Source: Arthrobacter castelli DSM 16402 (lineage in GTDB: Bacteria; Actinomycetota; Actinomycetes; Actinomycetales; Micrococcaceae). Taken from it: a stretch of DNA of 64,000 nt. Within the stretch, counting starts at the first letter, position 1; each line of letters opens with the position of its first letter. The notes beneath the pieces are model-generated. The model was not told the DNA's origin and ran no database searches. It saw only the letters and a program-made list of their open reading frames with translations. The stretch lies in assembly GCF_000430705.1 (NCBI RefSeq), contig NZ_AUMN01000010.1:113997-177996 (forward strand), written 5' to 3'. Shown here piece by piece: positions 45,536 to 54,451 of this stretch. The translations under genes and the position numbers were made by a program.

Positions 45536-46576
45536 TCACCTCGACGCCGGCTCCCACCCGATTGCCGGAGCGACGTGCTTGGCCACGTTGCCCAGCAGTT
45601 TCGCGTTGTAGTCCACCCCGAGCAGGTTGGGCACCGTGAGCATCAGGGTGTCGGCGGAGGCGACCGCGGTGTCGGCGGCAAGGTCTTCGGCAAGTTGATC
45701 TGGTTCGCCAATGTAGCTCTTGCCGGACCGGGACATGGCGCCGTCGAGCACGCCGACCTGGTCGCGGTTCTCGCGCAGCGCGCTGAGGCCAAAGTATTGG
45801 TGGTCCTCGTCGTCGACAATGGGCAGCACGCTTCGGCTGACCGAGACGCGGGGCGTGAAGTCATGGCCGGCGCCAGCCCAGGCGTCGCGGAACATGTGGA
45901 TCTGTTCGGCCTGCAGTTCGTGGAAGGGGACGCCGGTGTCTTCGGTAAGCAGCGTGGAGCTCATCAGGTTCATACCGTGTTCCGCGGCCCAGACGGCGGT
46001 CTTGCGGGTGCCGGCGCCCCACCAGATACGTTCGCTGAGTCCGGGGGAGTGCGGCTGGACGGGCAGCAGGCCGGAGGCTTGGCGGGGATCGGGTTCTGCG
46101 ACGCCGGCACCGCTGATGGCGTGGCGGAACACCTTGGTGTGGCGGCGGGCCATATCCGCGGCATCTTCGCCGTCGTCGGGCCGGTAGCCGAAGTTGGCGG
46201 CGCCATTGAGGGCGGGTTCGGGCGACCCGCGGCTGATGCCCAGCTGCAGCCGTCCGCCGCTGATGAGGTCTGTCTGGGCCGCTTCCTCTGCCATGTATAG
46301 CGGGTTTTCGTAGCGCATATCGACGACGCCGGTGCCCATCTCGATCCGGTTGGTGCGCGCGGCGACGGCCGAGAGTAGCGGGAACGGGGACGCCTGCTGG
46401 CGGGCGAAATGGTGGACCCGGAAGAACGCCCCGTCGAGGCCGAGCTCTTCGGTCGCTTCGGCGAGTTCAACGCTTTGCAACAGGGAGTCGCGGGCGGTGC
46501 GGGCCTGTGACCCATCGATGGGGGACCAGTGGCCGAAGGAGAGGAAACCGATGCGCTTCATGTCCGCGGTAACCAT
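45536..46576 (-). CDS. LLM-class flavin-dependent oxidoreductase
   Basis: A 346-residue luciferase-like monooxygenase of the F420/FMN type: KRIGFLSFGHWSPIDGS at the start, LGLDGAFFRVHHFARQ, MGTGVVDMRYENPLYMAEEA and SGGRLQLGISRGSPEPA are typical of the family. The substrate is unknown. The ATG at 46576 has GAGGTC upstream; an ATG five codons later begins the usual N-terminus. It is divergent from the GntR gene at 46630, so the CCTATAGG palindrome between them could affect both. Confidence 0.85.
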   Translation of the reverse strand: MVTADMKRIGFLSFGHWSPIDGSQARTARDSLLQSVELAEATEELGLDGAFFRVHHFARQQASPFPLLSAVAARTNRIEMGTGVVDMRYENPLYMAEEAAQTDLISGGRLQLGISRGSPEPALNGAANFGYRPDDGEDAADMARRHTKVFRHAISGAGVAEPDPRQASGLLPVQPHSPGLSERIWWGAGTRKTAVWAAEHGMNLMSSTLLTEDTGVPFHELQAEQIHMFRDAWAGAGHDFTPRVSVSRSVLPIVDDEDHQYFGLSALRENRDQVGVLDGAMSRSGKSYIGEPDQLAEDLAADTAVASADTLMLTVPNLLGVDYNAKLLGNVAKHVAPAIGWEPASR

Positions 46577-46611
46577 CCGGCGCCGGACCTCATTCCTTGC
46601 CTTTCCCGGTC

Positions 46612-46623
46612 TCCCTATAGGAT
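46612..46623. promoter_or_regulatory. CCTATAGG operator upstream of GntR regulator
   Basis: TCCCTATAGGAT, nearly matching the palindrome ATCCTATAGGAT, seven bases before the GntR start. Autoregulation is suggested. Confidence 0.7.
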
Positions 46624-46629
46624 TTACGT

Positions 46630-47316
46630 ATGACGGAACCGCAACCCCGCCGCGTGCTGAACCGGCAAGTCCTGGCTGACCACGTCTACGAAGAGCTGAT
46701 GGCTTCGCTCATCGATGGCCGCTTCGAGGCCGGTGCCAGCATCAGCATCGACGGCATCGCCCGCGAACTGGATGTGTCGCCGACGCCGGTGCGGGAGGCG
46801 CTGGCCCGGTTGGAACATACGGGAATGGTGGAGCGGGTCGCACTGCGCGGGTATAAGGTGGCGCCGCTGTTCACGGCCCATGAGCTGGAGCAGCTGATGG
46901 AGGCGCGGCTGGTCATCGAGCCGGTAAACGCCGAGAAGGCATGCGGTCATTCCACGCCCGAATTCAAGAAGCAACTGGAGCAGACCATTGAGGCATTGCG
47001 GTCCTCGCCCACGGGGTCGTCCTATGCGGAGTTCCGGGACTACTGGAAGGCGGACGAGGACTTCCATCGGCTGATCGCCGAACACGCGGACAATCCCTTC
47101 ATTCTTAATGCGTTCAACACCCTGGGCGGACAAGTGCAGCGGTTCCGTTTCTTCGCCGGCCTCGGTGTCACCGACGCCGAAAACGCGATTGCCGAACACC
47201 AGAAAATCCGCGACGCAATCGCGGCGGAGGACCCGGCCGCTGCCCGGCAGGCGATGGAGGACCACCTCAACGGGGTCAAGCAGCGTTCCATCGAGGACAG
47301 CGCGGGAACCGGGTAG
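46630..47316 (+). CDS. GntR-family (FCD-type) regulator of the downstream sugar-acid regulon
   Basis: A 228-residue regulator: winged helix about residues 12-80 (ASISIDGIARELDVSPTPVR, EALARLEHTGMVERVALRGY) and an FCD ligand domain (KADEDFHRLIAEHADNPFIL; AIAEHQKIRDAIAAEDPAAA) with the usual metal-binding histidines. It begins a block of genes preceded by the same palindrome, ATCCTATAGGAT. It is a likely repressor responding to an intermediate of the pathway. Its recognition helix matches the paralogue at 10552. Confidence 0.9.
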   Translation: MTEPQPRRVLNRQVLADHVYEELMASLIDGRFEAGASISIDGIARELDVSPTPVREALARLEHTGMVERVALRGYKVAPLFTAHELEQLMEARLVIEPVNAEKACGHSTPEFKKQLEQTIEALRSSPTGSSYAEFRDYWKADEDFHRLIAEHADNPFILNAFNTLGGQVQRFRFFAGLGVTDAENAIAEHQKIRDAIAAEDPAAARQAMEDHLNGVKQRSIEDSAGTG

Positions 47317-47367
47317 GGTGCCGGTGCCTCGGGAGCGCCGGGGCCGGGTAGAGGTGCGAACCACTAA

Positions 47368-47460
47368 ATGTTGGCCCGCCGACGTCGGCAGTTCCTCTCG
47401 AGATGTTGGTCCGGCGATATCGGCAGTTCCTCGGGAGATGTCGGCAGCTCCGCGCGAGAT
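47368..47460. repeat. Degenerate ~34-bp tandem repeat
   Basis: ATGTTGGCCCGCCGACGTCG followed by GCAGTTCCTC occurs at 47368 and again, diverged, from 47403 (ATGTTGGTCCGGCGATATCG), with a third partial copy (GATGTCGGCAGCTCC). It lies in the 477-base gap between GntR and the TIM-barrel gene. Confidence 0.7.
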
Positions 47461-47522
47461 AGCGCCTTGGCCTCGAAGTAGCCCGTTGCAATGGGCTACC
47501 TCACGGCTAACCCCCTACCTCG

Positions 47523-47672
47523 GCGGGAAGTATCGATCTCGGGCAGGGCGGGAAGTATCGACCTCGGGGCAGTGCGGGAAGTATCGACCTCGGGGCAGTG
47601 CGGGAAGTATCGACCTCGGGGCAGTGCGGGAAGTATCGGCCTCGGGGCTCGGCGGGAAGTAACGACCTCGGG
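47523..47672. repeat. Six-copy 26-bp minisatellite
   Basis: Unit GCGGGAAGTATCGACCTCGG plus GGCAGT, with copies starting at about 47523, 47548, 47574, 47600, 47626 and 47652; the inner three are identical. There are no variable spacers, so it is not a CRISPR. No gene is supported here on either strand; open frames are just translations of the repeat. Confidence 0.9.
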
Positions 47673-47726
47673 CGGTAACGACGAGGTACCGGCTATGTCC
47701 GTGCTGGTTGTGTCCGTGCAGCACGA

Positions 47727-47762
47727 TTGACATTTGCGAGTCCCGTCGTGAATCCTATAGGA
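47727..47762 (+). promoter_or_regulatory. Promoter region with CCTATAGG operator of the kinase operon
   Basis: TTGACA at 47727-47732 is followed by AATCCTATAGGA at 47751-47762, about where the -10 is expected. The palindrome ends 31 bases before the TIM-barrel gene start. This seems to drive the operon from 47794. Confidence 0.7.
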
Positions 47763-47793
47763 AACACGATGCCATCGGGACGGAGCTCACAAT

Positions 47794-48789
47794 ATGCCAT
47801 ATACAGCCGACAACTGGCCGATCACCGCGGCGCTGCTGCAGTTTCCCAACAAGGGCGCCGACGGCGTCCGGAACGAGGATGCCGATCCGTCAGTCTGGGA
47901 AGGCGTGTTCAGCGAGGTCAAGGAAGCCGGTTTCTCCAACGTCGACCTGTTCGACTCCTGGATCCACCCGGGCGACCTCTCCAGCCGGCGGCTGGATGAG
48001 CTGAAGCTCGCCGCCGATAACGTCGGCATCGGCGCCCCGGCGGTTTCCGCGATTCGCCGCAGCGTGATCGACGAGCAGAACTGGGAAAACAACCTCGACT
48101 ACAGCCATCGCACGCTGGAGGCCGCGGCGCACCTCGGCTGCGAAGTGGTCTCCTTCGGCCTGCACCAGGCGTTGACCGAAGAGCAACAGAAGCAGCTGTG
48201 GTTCTGGACGGTGGAGGGCCACAAGGACCCGGTCAATGACAAGGACACCTGGAACAAGGCGGTCTCCCGGCTCCAGGAGCTCGGCAAGCATGCCGCGGAG
48301 CTCGGACTGCTGATGTCGCTGGAATTGTACGAAGACACCTACCTGGGCACCGGCGATTCGGCCGTGCAGCTGGTCCAGGACATCGACCTGCCCAATGTCG
48401 GGCTGAACCCGGATATGGGCAACCTGATCAGGCTGCACCGCCCGATCGAATCCGTGCAGGAGATGATCGCCAAGACGGTGCCCTATGCCAACTACTGGCA
48501 CGTGAAGAACTACTCCCGTGACGAGGATGTGGCCCGCGGCTACTATGTGGCGGTGCCGGCGCCGCTGGAAACCGGGCTGATCAGCTACCGTGAAGCGTTT
48601 AAGACAGCGCTGTCTTACGGTTTCCAGGGAATTATCTGCACCGAACACTATGGTGGAGATGGACTCAGCGTTTCGGCGTCGAACCAGGACTACCTGCGCA
48701 ACAGGATCCTTCCCAGGACGGCCGACTACAAGCTGGGCCAACCGCTGGTGGCACAGGGGCGGCAGCAGCCGGCGCGCGCCGCCGGCTGA
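47794..48789 (+). CDS. Sugar phosphate isomerase/epimerase-like TIM-barrel protein
   Basis: A 331-residue xylose-isomerase-like (AP endonuclease 2 fold) protein. Likely metal ligands are in SLELYEDTYLGTGDS (Glu), VGLNPDMGNLIRLHRP (Asp), YWHVKNYSRD (His) and GIICTEHYGGDG (Glu). The family includes hydroxypyruvate isomerases, tagatose epimerases, inosose dehydratases and, from branched-sugar (apiose) catabolism, a 3-oxo-isoapionate decarboxylase that yields L-erythrulose. The neighbours downstream (DhaK-type kinase, RpiB-type isomerase) and the TPI-like gene at 58956 fit use of erythrulose. Whether this enzyme isomerises or decarboxylates is open. Its ATG has GGAG upstream. Confidence 0.78.
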   Translation: MPYTADNWPITAALLQFPNKGADGVRNEDADPSVWEGVFSEVKEAGFSNVDLFDSWIHPGDLSSRRLDELKLAADNVGIGAPAVSAIRRSVIDEQNWENNLDYSHRTLEAAAHLGCEVVSFGLHQALTEEQQKQLWFWTVEGHKDPVNDKDTWNKAVSRLQELGKHAAELGLLMSLELYEDTYLGTGDSAVQLVQDIDLPNVGLNPDMGNLIRLHRPIESVQEMIAKTVPYANYWHVKNYSRDEDVARGYYVAVPAPLETGLISYREAFKTALSYGFQGIICTEHYGGDGLSVSASNQDYLRNRILPRTADYKLGQPLVAQGRQQPARAAG

Positions 48790-48819
48790 CAACGTTCAGA
48801 CCGGATTCGATGAGGAGCC

Positions 48820-50553
48820 ATGACACGGATATTCGATGACCCCAGCAACTTTGCCAACGAAGCACTGGCCGGGTTCGCCGCCGCCAACCGTCAATATGTA
48901 GCACCCGTCGACGGCGGCGTGGTGCGCTCGACCGAGATGAAGGACGGCCAGGCCGCCCTGGTCATCGGTGGCGGGTCGGGCCACTATCCCGCCTTCGCCG
49001 GCCTGGTGGGCCAGGGGCTCGCGGCCGGTTCGGTCTGCGGCAACATGTTCGCCTCGCCGTCGGCCAGCCAGGTCTACCGGGTGGCCAAGGCTGCCAATGC
49101 CGGCGGCGGCGTGCTGCTCAGCTACGGCAACTACGCCGGCGACGTGCTGCACTTCGGCCAGGCCCAGCTGCGGCTCAATGCCGAAGGCATCGAAACCCGC
49201 ACGGTCGTGGTCACGGACGATATCGCCAGCGCCCCGATTGAGGAATTGTCCTCGCGCCGCGGCATCGCCGGCGACCTCACGGTCTTCAAGATCGCCGGAT
49301 CCGCGGCCGACGAAGGACTCAACCTGGACGAGGTGGAGCGGCTGGCGGTCAAGACCAACTACCGCACGCGCTCGCTGGGCGTCGCCTTCGACGGCTGCAC
49401 CCTGCCCGGCGCATCCGAGCCGCTGTTCCACGTCCCCGAGCGGCATATGTCCCTGGGACTGGGTATCCACGGCGAACCCGGCATTTCCGACCACGCCATG
49501 CCCTCGGCCTCGGAACTGGCGGAGTTGCTGGTCAGTCGGCTGCTTCAGGACAAGCCCGACGACGCCGGCAACCGGGTGGTGCCGATCGTCAACGGGCTGG
49601 GAACGGTCAAGTATGAGGAGCTGTTCCTGCTTTACGGCAAGATCGAGGCGAAACTTGCCGAGGCCGGCCTGGAGACCGTGGAGCCCGAATGCGGCGAGCT
49701 GGTCACCAGCCTCGACATGTCCGGACTGTCGCTGACGTTGCTCTGGCTCGACGATGAACTCGAACATCATTGGGCCGCTCCGGCGGACACTCCCGCCTAT
49801 CGCAAGGGCCATCTTGAGGTCCGCCCGCATCGCGATGTGGAGCAACTGGCCGAGGCCGCAACGGCCGACGTCGAACCGCCCACCACCGCGGCAGCGCGGC
49901 TCAGCGCCGGCGCCGCGGCCATGCTGGAGGCGGTGCGCGCCGTCGTCGTCGAGCATGAAGAAGAACTCGGAAAGCTGGACGCGATCGCCGGCGACGGCGA
50001 CCACGGCATTGGGATGCGCCGCGGCGTTGATGCTGCTGCCGACGTCGCAGCCGCCTGCGCGGAATCTTCTGCCGGCGTTGACCGTTTACTCATAGAGGCG
50101 GGCGAAGCCTGGGCCGAGAAGGCTGGCGGCACCTCCGGCGCCCTGTGGGGCTCGGCGATCATCGCCGTCGGGCAGTCGCTGGGTAACCGGGACAGCTACA
50201 ACGACGACGACGGTCTGGCCGCCGTGACGGCGTTCAGCGAGGCGATCATGGGGTTGGGCCAGGCCGAACCGGGCGATAAGACCATGGTCGATGCGCTGGT
50301 GCCGTACACGGCAGTGTTCACCGAACACCAGCAGTCGGGAGCTTCGCTGGGGCAGACGTTGTCCGCCGCGGCCGGCCAGGCCAACGAAGCCGCGCAGGCC
50401 ACCGCAGAGATGCGGCCTAAGAAAGGCCGGGCCCGCCCGCTGGCCGAAAAGAGCATCGGGCACCCGGACCCCGGGGCGGTCTCGTTCGGCAAGATCGCGT
50501 CCGCGGTCGCGACGGCTTATCAGGATTTGAATGGAAAAGGAGCGCAGGCATGA
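48820..50553 (+). CDS. Dihydroxyacetone/erythrulose kinase, DhaK-DhaL fusion
   Basis: A 577-residue ATP-dependent ketose kinase. The DhaK domain (about 1-330) has [20 protein letters not shown] (His55) and the hemiaminal-forming His217 in [17 protein letters not shown]. The DhaL domain (about 365-577) has the Mg-ATP site [17 protein letters not shown] and [12 protein letters not shown]. Dha kinases have GSGHEPAHAG; the change to [10 protein letters not shown] suggests a larger substrate. In mycobacterial erythritol/threitol pathways such kinases phosphorylate L- or D-erythrulose (LerK/DerK). Its stop overlaps the start of the RpiB-like gene (ATGA), so erythrulose use is likely; inference from context. 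Confidence 0.9.
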   Translation: MTRIFDDPSNFANEALAGFAAANRQYVAPVDGGVVRSTEMKDGQAALVIGGGSGHYPAFAGLVGQGLAAGSVCGNMFASPSASQVYRVAKAANAGGGVLLSYGNYAGDVLHFGQAQLRLNAEGIETRTVVVTDDIASAPIEELSSRRGIAGDLTVFKIAGSAADEGLNLDEVERLAVKTNYRTRSLGVAFDGCTLPGASEPLFHVPERHMSLGLGIHGEPGISDHAMPSASELAELLVSRLLQDKPDDAGNRVVPIVNGLGTVKYEELFLLYGKIEAKLAEAGLETVEPECGELVTSLDMSGLSLTLLWLDDELEHHWAAPADTPAYRKGHLEVRPHRDVEQLAEAATADVEPPTTAAARLSAGAAAMLEAVRAVVVEHEEELGKLDAIAGDGDHGIGMRRGVDAAADVAAACAESSAGVDRLLIEAGEAWAEKAGGTSGALWGSAIIAVGQSLGNRDSYNDDDGLAAVTAFSEAIMGLGQAEPGDKTMVDALVPYTAVFTEHQQSGASLGQTLSAAAGQANEAAQATAEMRPKKGRARPLAEKSIGHPDPGAVSFGKIASAVATAYQDLNGKGAQA

Positions 50554-51017
50554 GTGGAAAATGGCGCATTGTCGTTGGCAATGACGAGGCCGGTGTTGAG
50601 TTCAAGACGGCCCTGAAGGAGCTGCTGGAAGCGGACGACCGCGTGGAGTCGGTGATCGACGTCGGCGTGGGCGCAGACGATTCCACCGCATACCCGCACG
50701 TTGCCGTGGAAGGTGCGCGGAAGGTCGCCGCAGGTGAAGCGGACCGGGCGCTGCTGATCTGCGGCACCGGTATGGGCGTGGCCATCTCGGCGAACAAGGT
50801 TCCGGGCATCCGCGCCGTCACCGCCCACGACAGCTACTCGGTGGAGCGGTCAGTGCTCAGCAACAACGCCCAGGTGCTGACCTTCGGCCAGCGGGTGATC
50901 GGGCTGGAGCTGGCGAAGAAGCTCACCAAGGAATGGCTGAGCCACCGCTTCGACGAAAACTCCGGCTCCGCGGCGAAGGTCGCGGCCATCAGCTCCTACG
51001 AGCAGGAAGAAGGCTGA
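50550..51017 (+). CDS. RpiB/LacA-family sugar-phosphate isomerase (erythrulose-4-phosphate isomerase candidate)
   Basis: A 155-residue RpiB-fold isomerase. Seen: [20 protein letters not shown] at the N-terminus, [10 protein letters not shown] and the active-site cysteine loop [20 protein letters not shown], followed by [20 protein letters not shown]. The aspartate expected in GNDEAG in place of GCDHAG hints at a substrate other than ribose 5-phosphate. EryI and DerI of this family interconvert D-erythrulose 4-phosphate and D-erythrose 4-phosphate. Coupling by a 4-base overlap to the erythrulose-kinase-like gene supports that role. Confidence 0.88.
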   Translation: MSGKWRIVVGNDEAGVEFKTALKELLEADDRVESVIDVGVGADDSTAYPHVAVEGARKVAAGEADRALLICGTGMGVAISANKVPGIRAVTAHDSYSVERSVLSNNAQVLTFGQRVIGLELAKKLTKEWLSHRFDENSGSAAKVAAISSYEQEEG

Positions 51018-51020
51018 ACC

Positions 51021-51818
51021 GTGACCGAGGGAACTGACATGCCGGCCGGAATCGCGACCTTCCCTGCGGATAAGACGGCAATCGTCACCGGCGCCGTCTC
51101 GCCGCGGGGGATCGGGCGCGGCACTGTCGACTACCTGGCCGAGCGCGGGTGGAACATTGGCGTCCTCGACCTGGACGACGACGGCTGCAAGGCAGTCGCG
51201 AAAGAGGTCGCCGATAAGTTCAACGTGCAGGCTGCCGGAGTGGGCGCGAATGTCTCCGACGAGACTGCCGTCCGCGCCGCCGTCGACGAGCTGGAGGAGC
51301 AGCTGCCGCAGATTGTGGCACTGGTCAACCTGGCCGGAGTCAGCTCGCCGGTTCCGTACCTGGAGCTGGAACCGGATGAATGGGACCGGGTGCTGAATAT
51401 CAACCTCAACGGTGTGCATTACATGACCCGGCGGGTCTCGGAGTCGCTGGTGAAGCACCGGATCGGCCGCATCGTCAACATCTCCTCGGTCTCGGCCCAG
51501 CGCGGCGGCGGAACATACAGCAAGACCCCGTACTCCGTGGCGAAGGCCGGCGTGATCGGGCTGACCCGGTCCGTGGCCCGCGAGCTGGGCGGATACGACG
51601 TGACGGTCAACGCCATCTCTCCCGGGCCGATCGACACCGACATCATGGGCGGCAGGCTCACCGACGAACGTAAAGAGGCCATGGCAGCCGACGGGGTGCT
51701 CAACCGGGTGGGTACGCCGCGCGACATTGCCGCAGCCATCCACTTCCTGATCGGTGAAGACGCCGGTTTCATCACCGGACAAACCCTCAATGTCGACGGC
51801 GGGCTCTACATGCACTAA
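51021..51818 (+). CDS. Short-chain dehydrogenase/reductase
   Basis: A 265-residue SDR. Cofactor motif TAIVTGAVSPRGIGRGTVDY, LVNLAGVSSP in place of NNAG, catalytic Ser in IVNISSVSAQRGGGTYSKTP and the YSVAK motif at TPYSVAKAGVIG, then NAISPGPIDTDIMGG. It would oxidise a polyol or keto acid with NAD(P). It starts three bases after the RpiB-like gene; the GTG at 51021 and an ATG at 51039 are both possible. It could make the ketose used by the DhaK-type kinase. Confidence 0.9.
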   Translation: MTEGTDMPAGIATFPADKTAIVTGAVSPRGIGRGTVDYLAERGWNIGVLDLDDDGCKAVAKEVADKFNVQAAGVGANVSDETAVRAAVDELEEQLPQIVALVNLAGVSSPVPYLELEPDEWDRVLNINLNGVHYMTRRVSESLVKHRIGRIVNISSVSAQRGGGTYSKTPYSVAKAGVIGLTRSVARELGGYDVTVNAISPGPIDTDIMGGRLTDERKEAMAADGVLNRVGTPRDIAAAIHFLIGEDAGFITGQTLNVDGGLYMH

Positions 51819-51906
51819 GAGCGCGCTGTCTCGAACCAAAAGCGCGTTGACGTGCACCAGCACCGCGCCGCCGACGCACACCGCCAGCGAAGAGTGAGAG
51901 GTTGTT

Positions 51907-52902
51907 ATGTCCGACTACCGAGTCGCCATCACCGGTGAAAACGCCCACATGGACGGTTCGACGATTTACGGCGACATCGGGCTCCAGCGGCTCGAGCAGG
52001 CAGGGCTGAGCTGGGAGGTGCTGCCCAAGAGCGGATCGGATACGGTTTCGGCCGCCGAGCTTGAGGGGTTCAATGCGCTGTTCGCGCTGGGCCACTACAA
52101 GGTCAGCGCCGATTCCCTCGCCGGGCTGACGGACTTCCGCCACGTCGCGCGTTTCGGCGCCGGCTACGACGCTGTCGACGTCCCGGCATGCACCGACGCC
52201 GGCGTCGTCGTCACCAACGCTCCCGAAGCGGTCCGCAAGCCGATGGCCCATGCGACAATTGCCATGCTCTTCGCCCTCGCCCACAACCTGGTGATCAAGG
52301 ACAAACTGGTCCGCACCGGCCGGTGGGCCGAAAAGCAGCATTGGCGCGGCGCCGGGCTCGATGGTGCAACGATTGGCCTGGTCGGCCTCGGCGGTATTGG
52401 CGAGTCCATCGCCCGGGACCTGAAGGGCCTGGGACTGAAAACCATTGCCTACAACCGGTCCCCGAAACCGGAGCTGGCCGCCGCACTCGGGGTGGACCAG
52501 AAACCACTGGCGGAGGTGCTCGCCGAGAGCGACTTCGTCATCGTCACCGTTGCCGCCAATGCTCAGACCCGCCACCTCATCGGTGCGGAGGAGTTGTCCG
52601 CGATGAAACCGGGTTCGTTCTTCATCAACGTGGCCCGCGGGAGCGTGGTGGACGAACAAGCGCTGACCGGCCACCTGCAGAGCGGACACCTGGCCGGAGC
52701 GGCGCTGGATGTTTTCGCGACCGAGCCGCTGCCGTCGTCGAGCCCGTTGATGGGTATGGACAACGTCGTGCTGGCCCCGCACGGTCTGTGCTGGACCGAT
52801 TCATTCACCGACGCCGTGGCGACCTCGGCCATCAATGACATCATCGCCGTGAGCCGCGGGCAGCGTCCCGTCCATCCGGTGAATCCCGAGGTGCTCGCCT
52901 AG
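51907..52902 (+). CDS. D-2-hydroxyacid dehydrogenase (phosphoglycerate dehydrogenase-like)
   Basis: A 331-residue NAD-dependent dehydrogenase of the D-isomer family. Seen: the Rossmann motif TIGLVGLGGIGESIARDLKG, the catalytic Arg in INVARGSVVDEQALTGHL, the Glu-containing strand DVFATEPLPSSSPL and the catalytic His in VLAPHGLCWTDSFT. It lacks the C-terminal regulatory domains of SerA, so a catabolic 2-hydroxy- or 2-oxoacid is more likely than serine synthesis. It follows the SDR after 88 bases that carry short GC-rich repeats; GAGAGG precedes the ATG. Confidence 0.9.
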   Translation: MSDYRVAITGENAHMDGSTIYGDIGLQRLEQAGLSWEVLPKSGSDTVSAAELEGFNALFALGHYKVSADSLAGLTDFRHVARFGAGYDAVDVPACTDAGVVVTNAPEAVRKPMAHATIAMLFALAHNLVIKDKLVRTGRWAEKQHWRGAGLDGATIGLVGLGGIGESIARDLKGLGLKTIAYNRSPKPELAAALGVDQKPLAEVLAESDFVIVTVAANAQTRHLIGAEELSAMKPGSFFINVARGSVVDEQALTGHLQSGHLAGAALDVFATEPLPSSSPLMGMDNVVLAPHGLCWTDSFTDAVATSAINDIIAVSRGQRPVHPVNPEVLA

Positions 52903-52937
52903 CCGCTGAAACAGCGTGCGAGGCATCACAAAAACCC

Positions 52938-52966
52938 TTGACGGACTGCTGAATCGCCGCAATACT
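52938..52966 (+). promoter_or_regulatory. Promoter candidate for Nramp-like copy 2
   Basis: TTGACG (52938-52943), 17-base spacer and AATACT (52961-52966), 42 bases before the start at 53008. No CCTATAGG palindrome is present here. Confidence 0.5.
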
Positions 52967-53007
52967 AGCTGACAACCTCAGTAATCGTATTGGATCGAGG
53001 ATCTACA

Positions 53008-54417
53008 ATGGCGTCATCGGCTGATTCAGTAGAAGCGCAGGACCCTTATACGCTCACTGCCGACGGCATTAAGGAGCCACCGGTTGGGTGGAAGGCCAGC
53101 CTGCGGTATCTGGGCCCCGGGCTGATCCTGAGCGCCTCCATCGTTGGCTCGGGCGAACTCATCGCCACCACCGCGCTGGGCGCCGAAGCGGGTTTCGTCA
53201 TCCTCTGGATGGTGATCGTCTCGACCCTGGTGAAGGTTGCCGTTCAGGTTGAACTGGCGCGCTGGACCATTGTCACCGGAAATCCGGCCCTGACCGGCTT
53301 CAATAAGGTCCCGCCGAAGGTCGGGCGGATGAGCTGGGTCAACATCCTCTGGATTGTGCTGGCGCTGTCCAAGTTCCTGCAGTTCGGCGGTATCGTGGGC
53401 GGTGTCGCCGTCGCGTGCAGCATCCTGCTGCCCCTGGGCGGCGGACCCCTGAGCATGACCTCGATGACGATCTGGACGGTCTTTTTGGTCGTGTTGAGCA
53501 TTGTGCTGCTGTATAAGAACAGCTACCGGCTGATCGAACGTGGAGCCTTCGCCCTCGTCGTCATCTTCGTTTTCATCACCATCGTCATCGCGCTGGGGCT
53601 GCCGCTGACGCCGTTCGCCTACGGCCCCGACGACGTCCTGGGCGGCCTGACGTTTATGATTCCTGCCGGGGCTGTCGGCGCGGCGGTCGCGATGTTCGGA
53701 ATCACCGGCGTCGGCGCCGACGAAATCACCTACTACACCTACTGGTGCGTGGAAAAAGGGTACGCGCGCTGGGTCGGCCCCAACGACGGCAGCGAAGCGT
53801 GGGAACGCCGCGCCAAGGGCTGGATCCGCGTGATGTACAAGGACGCCATCATCTCCTGGATCATCTACACCTTCGGCACCCTGGCCTTCTTCATCATGGG
53901 GGCGTCCGTGCTGCATCCGCAGGGGCTGAACCCCCAGGGCAACGAGATGATCACCACGCTGTCCAGAATGTACACCGACACCCTCGGCGAGTGGGCCAAC
54001 ATCGGCTTCCTGATCGGCGCCGTCGCAGTGCTCGGCTCGACCATGTGGGCCGCCATTCCCAGCTGGTCGCGGATGTACTCCAACATCCTGGCCACCATGG
54101 GCGTCTTCGACTGGCACACGGAGCCGGCCAAGCGGCTGAAGTGGATCCGCTTCTTCACCGTCGCGATGCCGATTATCTGGGGCGCGGCCTTCCTGCTGCT
54201 GCAGGTTCCGGTGCTGATGGTCCAAATCGGTGGCGTGGTGACAGGTATCTTCCTGGTCGCCGTCGTCATCACCGTTTGGTACTTGCGGAAGACGGAAGTC
54301 GACCCGCGGCTGTATGGCGGCAAGTGGTTCAACACCGCACTGCTGATCAGCAGCATCGCCATCGGGCTGCTGGGCATCTACACGCTGCTGAACGTGTTCG
54401 GAGTTTCCATCGGCTGA
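53008..54417 (+). CDS. Nramp-related transporter lacking the metal-binding DPGN motif (copy 2)
   Basis: A 469-residue membrane protein with about 11-12 helices, clearly paralogous to the gene at 42217 (shared segments include YWCVEKGYA and NDGSEAW). Helix 1 reads GPGLILSASIVGSGELIATT, where metal Nramps have DPGN; helix 6 reads AMFGITGVGADEITYY, where MPH is expected. The Asp, Asn and His of the known metal site are missing. It sits inside a carbohydrate operon between a D-2-hydroxyacid dehydrogenase and a hydroxyacid oxidase, so it is more likely an importer of a hydroxy acid or polyol than of metals. The ATG at 53008 has GAGGA upstream. Confidence 0.87.
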   Translation: MASSADSVEAQDPYTLTADGIKEPPVGWKASLRYLGPGLILSASIVGSGELIATTALGAEAGFVILWMVIVSTLVKVAVQVELARWTIVTGNPALTGFNKVPPKVGRMSWVNILWIVLALSKFLQFGGIVGGVAVACSILLPLGGGPLSMTSMTIWTVFLVVLSIVLLYKNSYRLIERGAFALVVIFVFITIVIALGLPLTPFAYGPDDVLGGLTFMIPAGAVGAAVAMFGITGVGADEITYYTYWCVEKGYARWVGPNDGSEAWERRAKGWIRVMYKDAIISWIIYTFGTLAFFIMGASVLHPQGLNPQGNEMITTLSRMYTDTLGEWANIGFLIGAVAVLGSTMWAAIPSWSRMYSNILATMGVFDWHTEPAKRLKWIRFFTVAMPIIWGAAFLLLQVPVLMVQIGGVVTGIFLVAVVITVWYLRKTEVDPRLYGGKWFNTALLISSIAIGLLGIYTLLNVFGVSIG

Positions 54418-54451
54418 GGCTGATCACCATGAATCAACAAGAAAGCGTTGT

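Noticed and set aside
47523..47672. Regular repeats resembling a CRISPR array
   Set aside because: The units are directly joined with no variable spacers, and no cas genes are present.
43612..52976. Identical 12-mer ACTAGCTGACAA near the starts of both Nramp-like genes
   Set aside because: It is in opposite orientation relative to the two genes and inside the coding start in one case, so it is probably coincidence.
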